Origin: Actinobacteria bacterium UBA959
GTDB lineage: Bacteria; Actinomycetota; Actinomycetes; S36-B12; UBA5976
NCBI GenBank assembly: GCA_002293025.1
Contig: DBCL01000016.1
Location: 13,540-22,727 of the forward strand
Length of the DNA stretch: 9,188 nt
Direction of reading: 5' to 3'
Of this stretch, positions 1 through 6,349 are shown piece by piece (positions within the stretch are counted from its first letter, which is position 1; every line of letters begins with the position of its first letter). The notes under the pieces were generated by a model. It saw only the letters and a program-made list of their open reading frames with translations, had not been told where the DNA came from and did not search any database. The position numbers and the translations under genes were made by a program.

Positions 1-507
1 TAAGGCTTGCTTTACAAAATGCGAAACTAAACCTGGGTTTGCTCCATGTTCAATTACAGCAGTTGCTCCTGGGGTAGCCCAGGTATCAGTTAACTTCTTG
101 AGCTTGGCATGACGAACTAATAATGTTTTTTCTCTTGGGTCTTTGTCGGTTTGATCATCGTATGGATCCCATTCTTCAACGGACGTGTTCAAATACATAA
201 CTTGATTGTCGTGACACCAGCCGATAATGGCATTTGCGTCAATGTTCCAGGCTAGATCTAGTAAAACATCTCCAGCAGAAACATGCTCGCTTAACTTACT
301 AGACATATTCTCTTGGGTAATGCGGTCAATTAGATAATTGATGCCATCTTTTAGAGGCTGCACATATCTATGTTTATTATCTAAAAAGTCTAAAACTGTG
401 ATCTGATTTGGATTTACGACAACTTTGTCAATAAGTAGTGGAACACTGCATTGTGAAACTGAACCTGCACCTAGTACCAAGATGCGACGAGTGAACTTGC
501 CGGCCAA
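1..507 (-). CDS. hss: Homospermidine synthase, N-terminal 169 residues (3' end outside window)
   Basis: This is the beginning of a saccharopine-dehydrogenase-superfamily enzyme that I assign to bacterial homospermidine synthase. That NAD-dependent cytosolic enzyme joins aminobutyl groups from putrescine or spermidine to make sym-homospermidine. Translation from 507 shows a Rossmann glycine motif GAGSVS at about residues 13-18. It also has NTSVEEWDPYDD at about 104-115 (family members have an N/DT-V-E-PW-type motif) and HGANPGLVSHFVKQAL at the window edge, which closely matches the family's GANPGMVSWFVKQAL. The start is TTG at 507-505: an in-frame TGA lies four codons upstream, and GAGGGGG sits four bases before the TTG, so little else is possible. 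The gene is divergent from the tspO-like gene. The superfamily also contains carboxynorspermidine synthase, but the GANPG motif and the motif before it favour homospermidine synthase. Confidence 0.82.
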   Translation of the reverse strand, partial: MAGKFTRRILVLGAGSVSQCSVPLLIDKVVVNPNQITVLDFLDNKHRYVQPLKDGINYLIDRITQENMSSKLSEHVSAGDVLLDLAWNIDANAIIGWCHDNQVMYLNTSVEEWDPYDDQTDKDPREKTLLVRHAKLKKLTDTWATPGATAVIEHGANPGLVSHFVKQAL

Positions 508-616
508 CGAACCCCCTCAACTAGTTGCCTTGTGGTTAAGGCATAAGCCCCAAATAATACGGACCAGATTTCAGCAGGTCTGCTGGATTGGCTAACTGGG
601 CACTAGATTGCGCTCT
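508..616. promoter_or_regulatory. Divergent hss/tspO control region with 6-2-6 palindrome
   Basis: These bases separate the divergent hss and tspO-like genes. A palindrome CAGCAG-GT-CTGCTG occupies 572-585. On the plus strand TAGATT at 604-609 fits a -10 box and ends seven bases before the ATG at 617, which would give a leaderless tspO transcript. On the minus strand TATTAT at 559-554 is a possible -10 for hss. I see no convincing -35 box for either, so the promoters are tentative. The palindrome is real sequence; a role as operator is inference. Confidence 0.4.
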
Positions 617-1087
617 ATGGGCACTTTCAGGATAACTGCCGCTGTTCTAGGTGTTGGCATAGTGGTCATTTATGTGTTGGGTTCTAGTTTCTGGGTTGGA
701 TCAAATCCTGGCTGGTATAGATCTTTGAATGCCCCAAGCTTCCAACCACCAGACTTTGTATTTGGCTTGATCTGGCCATACAACTTTATTGTTCTAGGAA
801 TAACTGCAGTAGTTATGGCTCAAACCGCAAGTAGCCGGCAGTTAATTCTGTGGTTAGTTATTTTTGCAAGTTCAGTGGCAGCAGCCCTTGTTTGGTCTTA
901 TCTATTTTATGTTCCACACAATTTATCTGGCGCATCAGTAGCATTAGTTATTGCGGCACTGCTTACCCTTCCATTATTAATTGTTACTTGGCAGGTTTCT
1001 GTAAAAATGGCTTTGTTGCTTATTCCATATCAAATCTGGGTGACTATTGCTAGCACGATATCAATTGGATATGCACTGAAGAACTAA
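617..1087 (+). CDS. tspO: TspO/MBR-family tryptophan-rich membrane protein
   Basis: A 156-residue protein with five hydrophobic segments (about residues 5-24, 47-68, 76-97, 106-126, 131-151), the size and topology of bacterial TspO. It carries the family core WYRSLNAPSFQPPDFVFGLIW at about 33-53 (family pattern W-x-L-x-x-P-x-x-x-PP-x-x-VF-x-x-W), then VWSYLFYVPHNLSGA at 92-106 where the family has a WSxLFF segment, and PYQIWVTIAS at 137-146 near the end. TspO proteins bind tetrapyrroles such as protoporphyrin IX and modulate stress or pigment responses in Rhodobacter and cyanobacteria; the physiological ligand here is unknown. ATG 617 is preferred because TAGATT lies seven bases upstream, suggesting leaderless mRNA; TTG 608 would add three residues. 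Neither has a clear ribosome binding site. Its stop overlaps the stop of psuK on the other strand. Confidence 0.83.
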   Translation: MGTFRITAAVLGVGIVVIYVLGSSFWVGSNPGWYRSLNAPSFQPPDFVFGLIWPYNFIVLGITAVVMAQTASSRQLILWLVIFASSVAAALVWSYLFYVPHNLSGASVALVIAALLTLPLLIVTWQVSVKMALLLIPYQIWVTIASTISIGYALKN

Positions 1088-1971
1088 ACTCTTGGTCGAG
1101 CTCCAACTTGAGTGACACATTCACTGCCTGCAGCAATTCCTGCAGCCAATGCTGCTGCTGGATCATGATGCTGTAACCAGTTGGCTAAATAACCTCCAGC
1201 AAATGCATCGCCAGCACCAGTTGCATCAATAGCTGCAACTTTTGGTGCTGGCAGTTTTAAGACTTGATTTGATTTATCAGCAAATAGAGCGCCATCTTGA
1301 TCAAGGGTTACCACTACTTGGCTGACAATTGTCAAAAGATCTTTAACTGCTGATTCTAATTCTTCGTTTCCAGTTAACATATTTAGCTCATCAATATTTG
1401 GGAATATGATCTCAGCACCAGTAAGCCATTTGCGCATGTTGGCAACCCCAACTAACTCAATCATTGATGCTGAACTTGGATCAATGCTCACCTTCAACCC
1501 ATTCTCAGTTGCTTTTCTAATTATTTCTAATCCTGCTTTATTTGATGTTGGTTGGAGCAAGGTATAGCCAGATATGTGTAAGTGATTGCTGCTGTCTAAT
1601 AGATCATCAGTTAGATGGTCTGGGGAAAGGGCAGCGTTTGCTCCTTGATCAGGAATCATGGTTCTTTCCCCTGATTTATCAACGATGCAAATGCATGAGC
1701 CAGTGCTCACATTTGGGTTAATTACTAATCTGGCATCAACACCTATTTCTTCTAATGCAGCTTTTGCATTGATGCCAATTTGATCTTGTCCAATTGATCC
1801 AATAAAAACTGTGTCACAACCTTTGTATGCAGCCCAAGCTGCTGTGTTTGCAGCTGCTCCGCCAGGTTGTTGAGTGATAACACCTGGAGCATCACTGGCA
1901 TATGCCAGTGGACTGTTAATCATGGCGGTGATATCCACCATCACATCACCCACCACAATCAATTTACTCAT
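1084..1971 (-). CDS. psuK: Pseudouridine kinase (PfkB family)
   Basis: A 295-residue sugar/nucleoside kinase of the PfkB (ribokinase) family. It has the N-terminal glycine motif GGAAANT at residues 37-43 and the C-terminal PfkB signature DATGAGDAFAGG at 249-260, with Asp255 as the expected catalytic base and the GAG as anion hole. The family alone does not fix the substrate; the gene next door does. It overlaps psuG by four bases (ATGA), which implies translational coupling, and the psuG-psuK pair is the known pseudouridine breakdown route. PsuK phosphorylates pseudouridine to pseudouridine 5'-phosphate in the cytosol, and PsuG then cleaves it. Start ATG at 1971 sits within the end of psuG. 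Ribokinase or adenosine kinase would be the fallback call without the psuG partner. Confidence 0.88.
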   Translation of the reverse strand: MSKLIVVGDVMVDITAMINSPLAYASDAPGVITQQPGGAAANTAAWAAYKGCDTVFIGSIGQDQIGINAKAALEEIGVDARLVINPNVSTGSCICIVDKSGERTMIPDQGANAALSPDHLTDDLLDSSNHLHISGYTLLQPTSNKAGLEIIRKATENGLKVSIDPSSASMIELVGVANMRKWLTGAEIIFPNIDELNMLTGNEELESAVKDLLTIVSQVVVTLDQDGALFADKSNQVLKLPAPKVAAIDATGAGDAFAGGYLANWLQHHDPAAALAAGIAAGSECVTQVGARPRV

Positions 1972-2885
1972 TTGAGTTCACTCAATTTAACGGCGATCTG
2001 GGCTGCTAGTCGCGCATTACTGCGCACAACATCAATATTCACTCTAAGGCTTTCACCTTTAGTTTCTCGATGAAAGAATTCCAATAAGAATGGGGTAGCT
2101 TGTTTACCAGTAATACCTGCTTGCTTTGCTGCTACTAAGCCAGCTGTCAGGATTTGCTCATGCAAGGCTTTTGGAAGTTGTAGTTCTTCTGAAATAGGGT
2201 TTGCAATTATGGTGGCAGTTTGATACTTCATCTGTTCATGCTGCTTAAGTATCTGGGCTACCGCAAGAGGTGAATCCACTTGCCATTCCAAGTCATACCC
2301 AGAATCAGTTAGATAAAAACCGGGAAATTTTTTTGTTTGAAAACCAAGAACTAGCACCCCTAAAGTTTCCAATCGCTCCAAAGTTGCTGGCACATCCAAG
2401 ATCGACTTAACTCCTGCTGATACGACTGCAATTGGAGTGTTGCCCAAGGTGGTTAGGTCTGTTGATTCGTCATATGTTTGATTCGCATCACGATGAACTC
2501 CACCAAGTCCACCAGTTGCAAACAATTTAATTCCAACACTTTGGGCAATAACTGATGTCGAGGCAACTGTGGTTGCCCCCGTTTTACCCAAAGCCACAAT
2601 TGCGGGTAAATCTCTTGGTCCAAGTTTTGCTACATCTGAGCCCGATGCGATCATCTCGAGATCTGATGTCGTTAAACCAACTTTGATGACTCCATTTATC
2701 ACAGCAATTGTGGCTGGTACTGCCCCATTGCTTCTAACATCGGATTCTAAATCTGTAGCAACTTGTAGATTTTCTGGATAAGGCAAACCATGCGCGATCA
2801 AAGTAGATTCGAGTGCAACAACAGGCTTGCCTGAGGCTAAAGCCTCTTGAACTTCAGGTGATTTAGATACCGCATAGGTTGGCAT
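1968..2885 (-). CDS. psuG: Pseudouridine-5'-phosphate glycosidase
   Basis: A 305-residue homologue of PsuG, which splits the C-C glycosidic bond of pseudouridine 5'-phosphate to uracil and ribose 5-phosphate; the family uses a divalent metal, usually Mn2+, and a lysine Schiff base. Visible motifs are ALESTLIAHGLPYP from residue 24 (Glu26), AKLGPRDLP around Lys87, FATGGLGGVHR with His131, DESTDL at 139-144, SAGVKSILD with Lys160 as the probable Schiff-base lysine, and RSNARLA near the C terminus with Asn290. As I recall them, these track the E. coli active-site residues at a nearly constant offset. Length is normal (E. coli about 312). ATG 2885 is 28 bases after the copC stop. GAGAAG, about ten bases before it, is a weak ribosome binding site. 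A short dyad, TCTCA-4-TGAGA, lies at 2896-2909 in that gap. Confidence 0.95.
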   Translation of the reverse strand: MPTYAVSKSPEVQEALASGKPVVALESTLIAHGLPYPENLQVATDLESDVRSNGAVPATIAVINGVIKVGLTTSDLEMIASGSDVAKLGPRDLPAIVALGKTGATTVASTSVIAQSVGIKLFATGGLGGVHRDANQTYDESTDLTTLGNTPIAVVSAGVKSILDVPATLERLETLGVLVLGFQTKKFPGFYLTDSGYDLEWQVDSPLAVAQILKQHEQMKYQTATIIANPISEELQLPKALHEQILTAGLVAAKQAGITGKQATPFLLEFFHRETKGESLRVNIDVVRSNARLAAQIAVKLSELK

Positions 2886-2913
2886 GGCGGTATCTTCTCA
2901 CTATTGAGATAGG

Positions 2914-3471
2914 TCAGTTAATTGGCTGCTTTTTGTACCTAAATATTGCCAACCCAACAAGGGCTAGGCCAGCCACTAAACCAAACAACATCCACAAATT
3001 CCACGAGGTCGACTCTGGTTCCAACTGATTTACAGGAGGCGATTCAGTGTTGTCAGCACTGTTGGAATTACTAGGTACAGCTACAGCCAAAAGCGTAAAC
3101 ATGAATTCACCAGTAACTACATGCCCGTCTTTTGAAACTACTCGATAATTAACTTGGTAGTTTCCTGGAATGTTAGAGCTCACCAAACTTCTGGTCACTT
3201 CAGTTGAATCAACTCTAGGTTCACCAAATGTAAGTTCTTGTTGATTTGGATCTAAAACTACTACTGCTAATGATTCAGATGCATTTAGTACTTCTTCGTC
3301 AAAAACCAAAGTTACTGATTTTGGCAGTTCTGTTAATTCAGAGCCAGCTCCAGGAGTTGCTGAAACTAACTCAGCGTGACCAAAACTTGAACTTATTGGA
3401 TACATTATTAATACCAAAACAAATATTTGAGCCCAGAGAATTCTTTTGATATTTAAATTTTGGCAAAGCAC
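2914..3471 (-). CDS. copC: CopC-type copper/metal-binding protein with C-terminal membrane anchor
   Basis: A 185-residue exported protein. Residues 9-31 form a signal peptide ending SFG-H, so the mature protein would begin with His32, the first copper ligand of CopC proteins. The CopC beta-sandwich follows: HAELVSATPGAGSEL at 32-46, VTLVFDEEVL at 53-62, and VSKDGHVVTGEFMF at 112-125, where Asp115 and His117 are the D-x-H pair of the Cu(II) 'histidine brace' site. A Ser/Asn/Pro-rich linker (132-155) leads to a membrane segment at about 157-177 and a basic tail, so it is anchored facing outward. No CopD domain is fused. The GTG start at 3471 is two bases after the stop of the gene upstream; no strong ribosome binding site is seen. 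It lies four genes downstream of cbiM in a cobalt-importer cluster, so its metal could be copper or a metal handled by that system; only family copper binding is established. Confidence 0.88.
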   Translation of the reverse strand: MLCQNLNIKRILWAQIFVLVLIMYPISSSFGHAELVSATPGAGSELTELPKSVTLVFDEEVLNASESLAVVVLDPNQQELTFGEPRVDSTEVTRSLVSSNIPGNYQVNYRVVSKDGHVVTGEFMFTLLAVAVPSNSNSADNTESPPVNQLEPESTSWNLWMLFGLVAGLALVGLAIFRYKKQPIN

Positions 3472-3473
3472 TT

Positions 3474-3710
3474 TTATTTTTTCTTATCTCTACCAAACAA
3501 AACAAATATGCTAAATAGCAATGTGGCGGCAGAACCTATAACCCGCTGGATCTTGAGATTTCCATCTTGATCGAAGAAGAAACCTCTGAAAGTTCCAGCA
3601 GCAGAATCTTTGATGCTCTTCTTAGAAAATGATGTGGACATCTCGTCGAGGCTTTTGGCCAAGTCAGCTCGAGCTTTAGCGGCTTGGGCTTCTAAATCAT
3701 CTAAGGACAT
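3474..3710 (-). CDS. Small DUF3618-like single-pass membrane protein
   Basis: A 78-residue protein of unknown function. The first 35 residues are an alanine- and leucine-rich charged helix (DDLEAQAAKARADLAKSLDEM), suggestive of a short amphipathic or coiled-coil helix. A middle part with GTFRGFFFDQDGN follows, then one membrane segment at about 56-72 and the lysine-rich tail GRDKKK. The layout (acidic helix starting with a repeated A-x-x-DLA pattern, then one helix in the membrane) resembles the actinobacterial DUF3618 family, but this is by eye and uncertain. It is 19 bases after cbiO and two bases before copC, so it is probably co-transcribed with both. It has its own candidate leaderless promoter just upstream. 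ATG 3710 is preceded by no good ribosome binding site. Confidence 0.72.
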   Translation of the reverse strand: MSLDDLEAQAAKARADLAKSLDEMSTSFSKKSIKDSAAGTFRGFFFDQDGNLKIQRVIGSAATLLFSIFVLFGRDKKK

Positions 3711-3716
3711 GGCCTA

Positions 3717-3744
3717 AGTCTAGATTCCGCTATTTTGGCTGCAA
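3717..3744 (-). promoter_or_regulatory. Candidate internal leaderless promoter before the DUF3618-like gene
   Basis: On the minus strand TTGCAG (3744-3739) and TAGACT (3722-3717) are separated by 16 bases, and TAGACT ends six bases before the ATG at 3710. That spacing would start transcription at or next to the start codon, matching the absence of a ribosome binding site. The same TAnnnT-6/7-start layout occurs before tspO and murI. The promoter overlaps the last codons of cbiO and could uncouple copC-psuG-psuK from the cobalt importer. It is a consensus match only. Confidence 0.4.
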
Positions 3745-4482
3745 GGTTGGATCCAACCTAAAGCCAAAAGGCAGTTCCAACCGGTGCTGTTTGATTAATT
3801 CTGAGTCAGCCAGCAATTGATAAGTTGGTTTATCAGCAACAATGCTGCCTTTACTCAAAATAACTGACCTAGGGCAAAGTTCCAGCGCATAAGGCAGATC
3901 ATGCGTGACCATAACCATGGTGATGTCCAAACTTCCCAAGATTTCAGCTATTTCTCTTCTGGCTGCTGGATCTAGATTGCTGGATGGTTCATCTAGAACC
4001 AAAATTTCTGGTTTCATTGCGAGCACAGTTGCAATTGCAACTCTTCGGCGCTGTCCAAAAGATAAGTGCTGAGGTGCTCGGTCAATAAATTGCTCCATGC
4101 CAACTTGAGTTAATGCTTCAACAACTAAGTGTTCGAGGTTATCGCCAGTGATCCCCATATTGGATGGGCCAAAAGCCACATCATCTCTAACTGTTGGCAT
4201 GAATAACTGATCATCTGGATCTTGAAAGACAATTCCAACTTTAGATCTAATCTCTTTTAGAGTTGATTTCTCAACAGTTAATCCTGAGACTTTTACAGTG
4301 CCATGCCCTGGCATCAAGATGCCATTCAAATGCAGAACTAATGTTGTTTTACCAGCACCATTTGGGCCAAGCAGGGCGACTTTCTCACCTTTAGAAACTA
4401 CAAGGTCAACACCAAATAATGCTTGGTGACCATCAGGGTAGGCATAGGCCACCTGGTTTAGTTCTAAAGTTTTGATTGTCAT
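3730..4482 (-). CDS. cbiO: ECF cobalt/nickel transporter ATPase subunit
   Basis: A 250-residue ABC ATPase that powers the CbiMNQ metal importer from the cytosolic face. Counting from ATG 4482: Walker A GPNGAGKTT at 39-47, Q-loop Gln87 in VFQDPDDQLF, the signature LSFGQRRRVAIA at 140-151 (the G-to-F change is common in CbiO proteins), Walker B ILVLDEP at 160-166, D-loop SSNLD at 167-171 and H-loop His194. The QDPDDQLF stretch after the Q-loop is typical of ECF-type ATPases. The start is set at 4482 rather than the longer frame from 4548. The protein then begins MTIKTLEL directly before the first beta strand, and its ATG overlaps the cbiQ stop by four bases (ATGA); the upstream extension merely reads through cbiQ. 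Only one ATPase gene is present, implying a homodimer. Confidence 0.94.
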   Translation of the reverse strand: MTIKTLELNQVAYAYPDGHQALFGVDLVVSKGEKVALLGPNGAGKTTLVLHLNGILMPGHGTVKVSGLTVEKSTLKEIRSKVGIVFQDPDDQLFMPTVRDDVAFGPSNMGITGDNLEHLVVEALTQVGMEQFIDRAPQHLSFGQRRRVAIATVLAMKPEILVLDEPSSNLDPAARREIAEILGSLDITMVMVTHDLPYALELCPRSVILSKGSIVADKPTYQLLADSELIKQHRLELPFGFRLDPTLQPK

Positions 4483-5255
4483 CTGAGTATCCAAGCAGTA
4501 ATTAGAACTACTGCAGCAGATAGTGGCAACATCAGGCCCTGAACCCATTGCACACTGCTCACCTGTGTGTTAACCATTGTTGGCATGGTGCCCTGATAGC
4601 CACGAGAGAGCATGGCTAAGTGAATACGTTCACCTCTTTCGTAGGCTCGAATAAATAAAGCCCCAGCTGATTTAGCAATCACCGGCCATGCCTTAATGCC
4701 TGTTTCTAGAAATCCCCTGCTTTGTCTAGCAATCTTCATACGACGCATCTCATCCACGATTACATCGATATAACGCACCATGAAACCTGCAATTTGGATA
4801 ATTAGTTTTGGAACTCTCAATTTTTCAAATCCAGACAATAGGTCACGCATTGGGGTTGTGGCTGCTAATGTGATTGAAGCCATCACCCCCAATGTTCCCT
4901 TGCAAAGCAAGCCAGCAGCAGCAATTAGTCCAGGTTCAGATAACTCAAGCCCAAAATACTCAACATATGGCCCTGCTGAGAAAAATGGCATCAAAATAGC
5001 AAAGACTAAGAATGGGGTTTCGATCACCATTCGCTTTGAGATAGTGATTAATGGCAGTTGAGCCAGCAGAATTACTGTCAAAATTAAGCTCAGATGTACA
5101 CCAAATGCCCACCATTGCCCAACTGGAGTTAGCACCACTAAAAAGACAAACGCCACCAAGCTTGTCAGTTTCACCTGGGCGGGTAATTTGTGGATTGGTG
5201 AATGCCGGTGGATTAATAAGCGGCCCGCAATGTCGTGCTGTTGAGTACTGCCCAA
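4479..5255 (-). CDS. cbiQ: ECF cobalt/nickel transporter transmembrane (T) subunit
   Basis: A 258-residue polytopic protein that couples the ATPase CbiO to the substrate-binding CbiM. It has hydrophobic segments at about 29-45, 50-70, 80-97, 108-132 and 240-256. It also carries the two Ala-Arg-containing cytosolic coupling helices of the T-component family: RRMKIARQSRGF at 171-182 and ERIHLAMLSRGYQG at 209-222. RYIDVIVDEMRRM just before the first of these is also characteristic. The start is TTG at 5255, a single base after the cbiN stop. No ribosome binding site is visible, so translation probably depends on ribosomes finishing cbiN. The end overlaps the cbiO start. Length and motifs are normal for the family. 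Confidence 0.93.
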   Translation of the reverse strand: MGSTQQHDIAGRLLIHRHSPIHKLPAQVKLTSLVAFVFLVVLTPVGQWWAFGVHLSLILTVILLAQLPLITISKRMVIETPFLVFAILMPFFSAGPYVEYFGLELSEPGLIAAAGLLCKGTLGVMASITLAATTPMRDLLSGFEKLRVPKLIIQIAGFMVRYIDVIVDEMRRMKIARQSRGFLETGIKAWPVIAKSAGALFIRAYERGERIHLAMLSRGYQGTMPTMVNTQVSSVQWVQGLMLPLSAAVVLITAWILR

Positions 5256-5256
5256 T

Positions 5257-5547
5257 TTATTTACGTCTTGCGATAAATTTAAAGAGAAGAGTTGATATCA
5301 GCAACATAGCAACAACACCAATAGCCCCAGCGACTCCAACCGAAAGCCGACCATCACTGATGCCAGTAATCGAATAATCGGCTAGTGGAGAATTTGCCAA
5401 AGAGTGATCTTGTGCGTTAGAGATAAATCCAACTTCTTCAGCAACTTTTTCAAGCCCATCAGGATTAGAACTAGCATAGAAAGAAACTACTCCAGCCAAA
5501 GTTAGGGTTACCAACAATGCAACTGCAAAAAACTTATTTTTGTTCAT
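5257..5547 (-). CDS. cbiN: CbiN-like PDGLE-domain auxiliary subunit of the cobalt/nickel ECF transporter
   Basis: A 96-residue protein with a membrane segment at about 6-24, an extracytoplasmic loop and a second membrane segment at about 68-91, ending in a basic tail. The loop contains SSNPDGLEKVAEEVGF with the PDGLE motif at 29-33 and later SPLADYSITGI at 53-63. Both are hallmarks of the PDGLE domain, which occurs alone or fused to CbiM/NikM and supports metal loading together with CbiM. It follows cbiM after two bases. AGGAA in the end of cbiM lies five bases before ATG 5547 and is the clearest ribosome binding site inside the operon. It is called cbiN by position and architecture; in nickel systems the same domain is termed NikN. 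Confidence 0.87.
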   Translation of the reverse strand: MNKNKFFAVALLVTLTLAGVVSFYASSNPDGLEKVAEEVGFISNAQDHSLANSPLADYSITGISDGRLSVGVAGAIGVVAMLLISTLLFKFIARRK

Positions 5548-5549
5548 TG

Positions 5550-6236
5550 TTATTCCTGTGATCCAGTCGTATTTAACTTTAGTGATGACTTGAGTTTCCC
5601 TCGCGCCCCAAAGACTAAATCAGGCCGCAGTGATAGAACTGCAGATACGGTTAAAGCAGTAATAATCGCTTCACCTAAGCCAATCAACACATGCACAGCA
5701 ATCATGGCTGTAAATACCGTGGAAAGGTCAAAAGTGCCCGTCCCACCAATAGCATATTGAAAGACAAACGCTGCTGCTGAAATTGGAACTGAGATAAATG
5801 CTGCAAAGAAAGTTGCAACTAGAACTCCAGTGCGACCATTAAGCAATTTACTGATCACTTTAAAGGTAATCCAGGCTGCAAAGACAGTGATAATTCCCAT
5901 GTTGAAAATATTTATGCCCAAAGCGGTAAGACCACCATCAGCAAAAAGCAAAGCTTGCAAAATTACAACAACACTAACTGCAATCATTCCAGTCCAAGGC
6001 CCAATTAAGATTGCAGCTAACGCCCCACCCAGTAGATGGCCACTGGTGCCAGCAGCAACCGGAAAATTCAACATTTGGACAGCAAATACATAAGCTGCCA
6101 CCAAGCCAGCCATAGGTGCAGTTTTTTCATCAAGCTCATTTTTTGCTTTTGATAACGCCATTGCCAAGAAGGAGGCTGAAACAACGCCAACTCCTAGCGA
6201 CACTGGTGCGTTAATGAAACCGTCTGGGGCATGCAT
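5550..6236 (-). CDS. cbiM: ECF transporter substrate-specific subunit, Co2+/Ni2+ (CbiM/NikM)
   Basis: A 228-residue membrane protein that binds the metal ion. It begins MHAPDGFIN, the family's MHxPDGF signature. In NikM/CbiM the free amino end and His2 form the metal site together with a histidine in GTSGHLLGG; here that histidine is His67, at the same number as in the structurally known NikM2. The exact start at ATG 6236 is therefore functionally fixed. It is supported by AAAGGAG centred about nine bases upstream. Further matches are LNFPVAAGTSGHLLGGALAAILIGPW at 56-81 and FADGGLTALGINIFNMG at 98-114. About six or seven membrane segments are visible. It is the first gene of cbiMNQO. Sequence does not settle cobalt versus nickel; cobalt is favoured by common usage only. 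Confidence 0.94.
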   Translation of the reverse strand: MHAPDGFINAPVSLGVGVVSASFLAMALSKAKNELDEKTAPMAGLVAAYVFAVQMLNFPVAAGTSGHLLGGALAAILIGPWTGMIAVSVVVILQALLFADGGLTALGINIFNMGIITVFAAWITFKVISKLLNGRTGVLVATFFAAFISVPISAAAFVFQYAIGGTGTFDLSTVFTAMIAVHVLIGLGEAIITALTVSAVLSLRPDLVFGARGKLKSSLKLNTTGSQE

Positions 6237-6240
6237 GGGG

Positions 6241-6288
6241 ACTCCTTTGATGTGAAGGAATCATAGGCCAACTAATTCCTTCTTGCGA
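6241..6288 (-). promoter_or_regulatory. cbiM promoter with inverted-repeat operator candidate
   Basis: On the minus strand TATGAT (6265-6260) is a near-consensus -10 box, with TCGCAA (6288-6283) as a poor -35 at 17 bases. A perfect inverted repeat, GAAGGAAT (6254-6261) and ATTCCTTC (6275-6282), brackets the -10 and spacer with a 13-base gap. Half-site centres are 21 bases apart, two helical turns, which suits a dimeric or tetrameric repressor. The ribosome binding site AAAGGAG lies at 6247-6241. If transcription began further upstream, the same repeat would be an mRNA hairpin instead. No cobalamin-riboswitch core is seen here. Confidence 0.5.
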
Positions 6289-6332
6289 AATTTTTGCAGA
6301 AAGGCTGCATTTCATTCAAATTTATGGGCAGG

Positions 6333-6338
6333 TACCCT
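6333..6338 (+). promoter_or_regulatory. Possible -10 box for tRNA-Leu
   Basis: TACCCT lies 11 bases before the tRNA 5' end, so transcription would start about five bases upstream of the mature tRNA. I see no good -35 box. The segment 6295-6309 upstream holds a small hairpin, TGCAG-5-CTGCA. Confidence 0.25.
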
Positions 6339-6349
6339 TTGCCTGGCCT

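Noticed and set aside
4483..4548. Longer cbiO start at 4548 (22 extra residues)
   Set aside because: The extension lies wholly within the end of cbiQ, has no family similarity, and ATG 4482 gives the usual N terminus with an ATGA coupling overlap.
6237..6349. Cobalamin riboswitch upstream of cbiM
   Set aside because: The stretch is only about 110 bases and shared with the tRNA promoter, and the conserved GCCACTG-type core of cobalamin riboswitches is absent on the minus strand.
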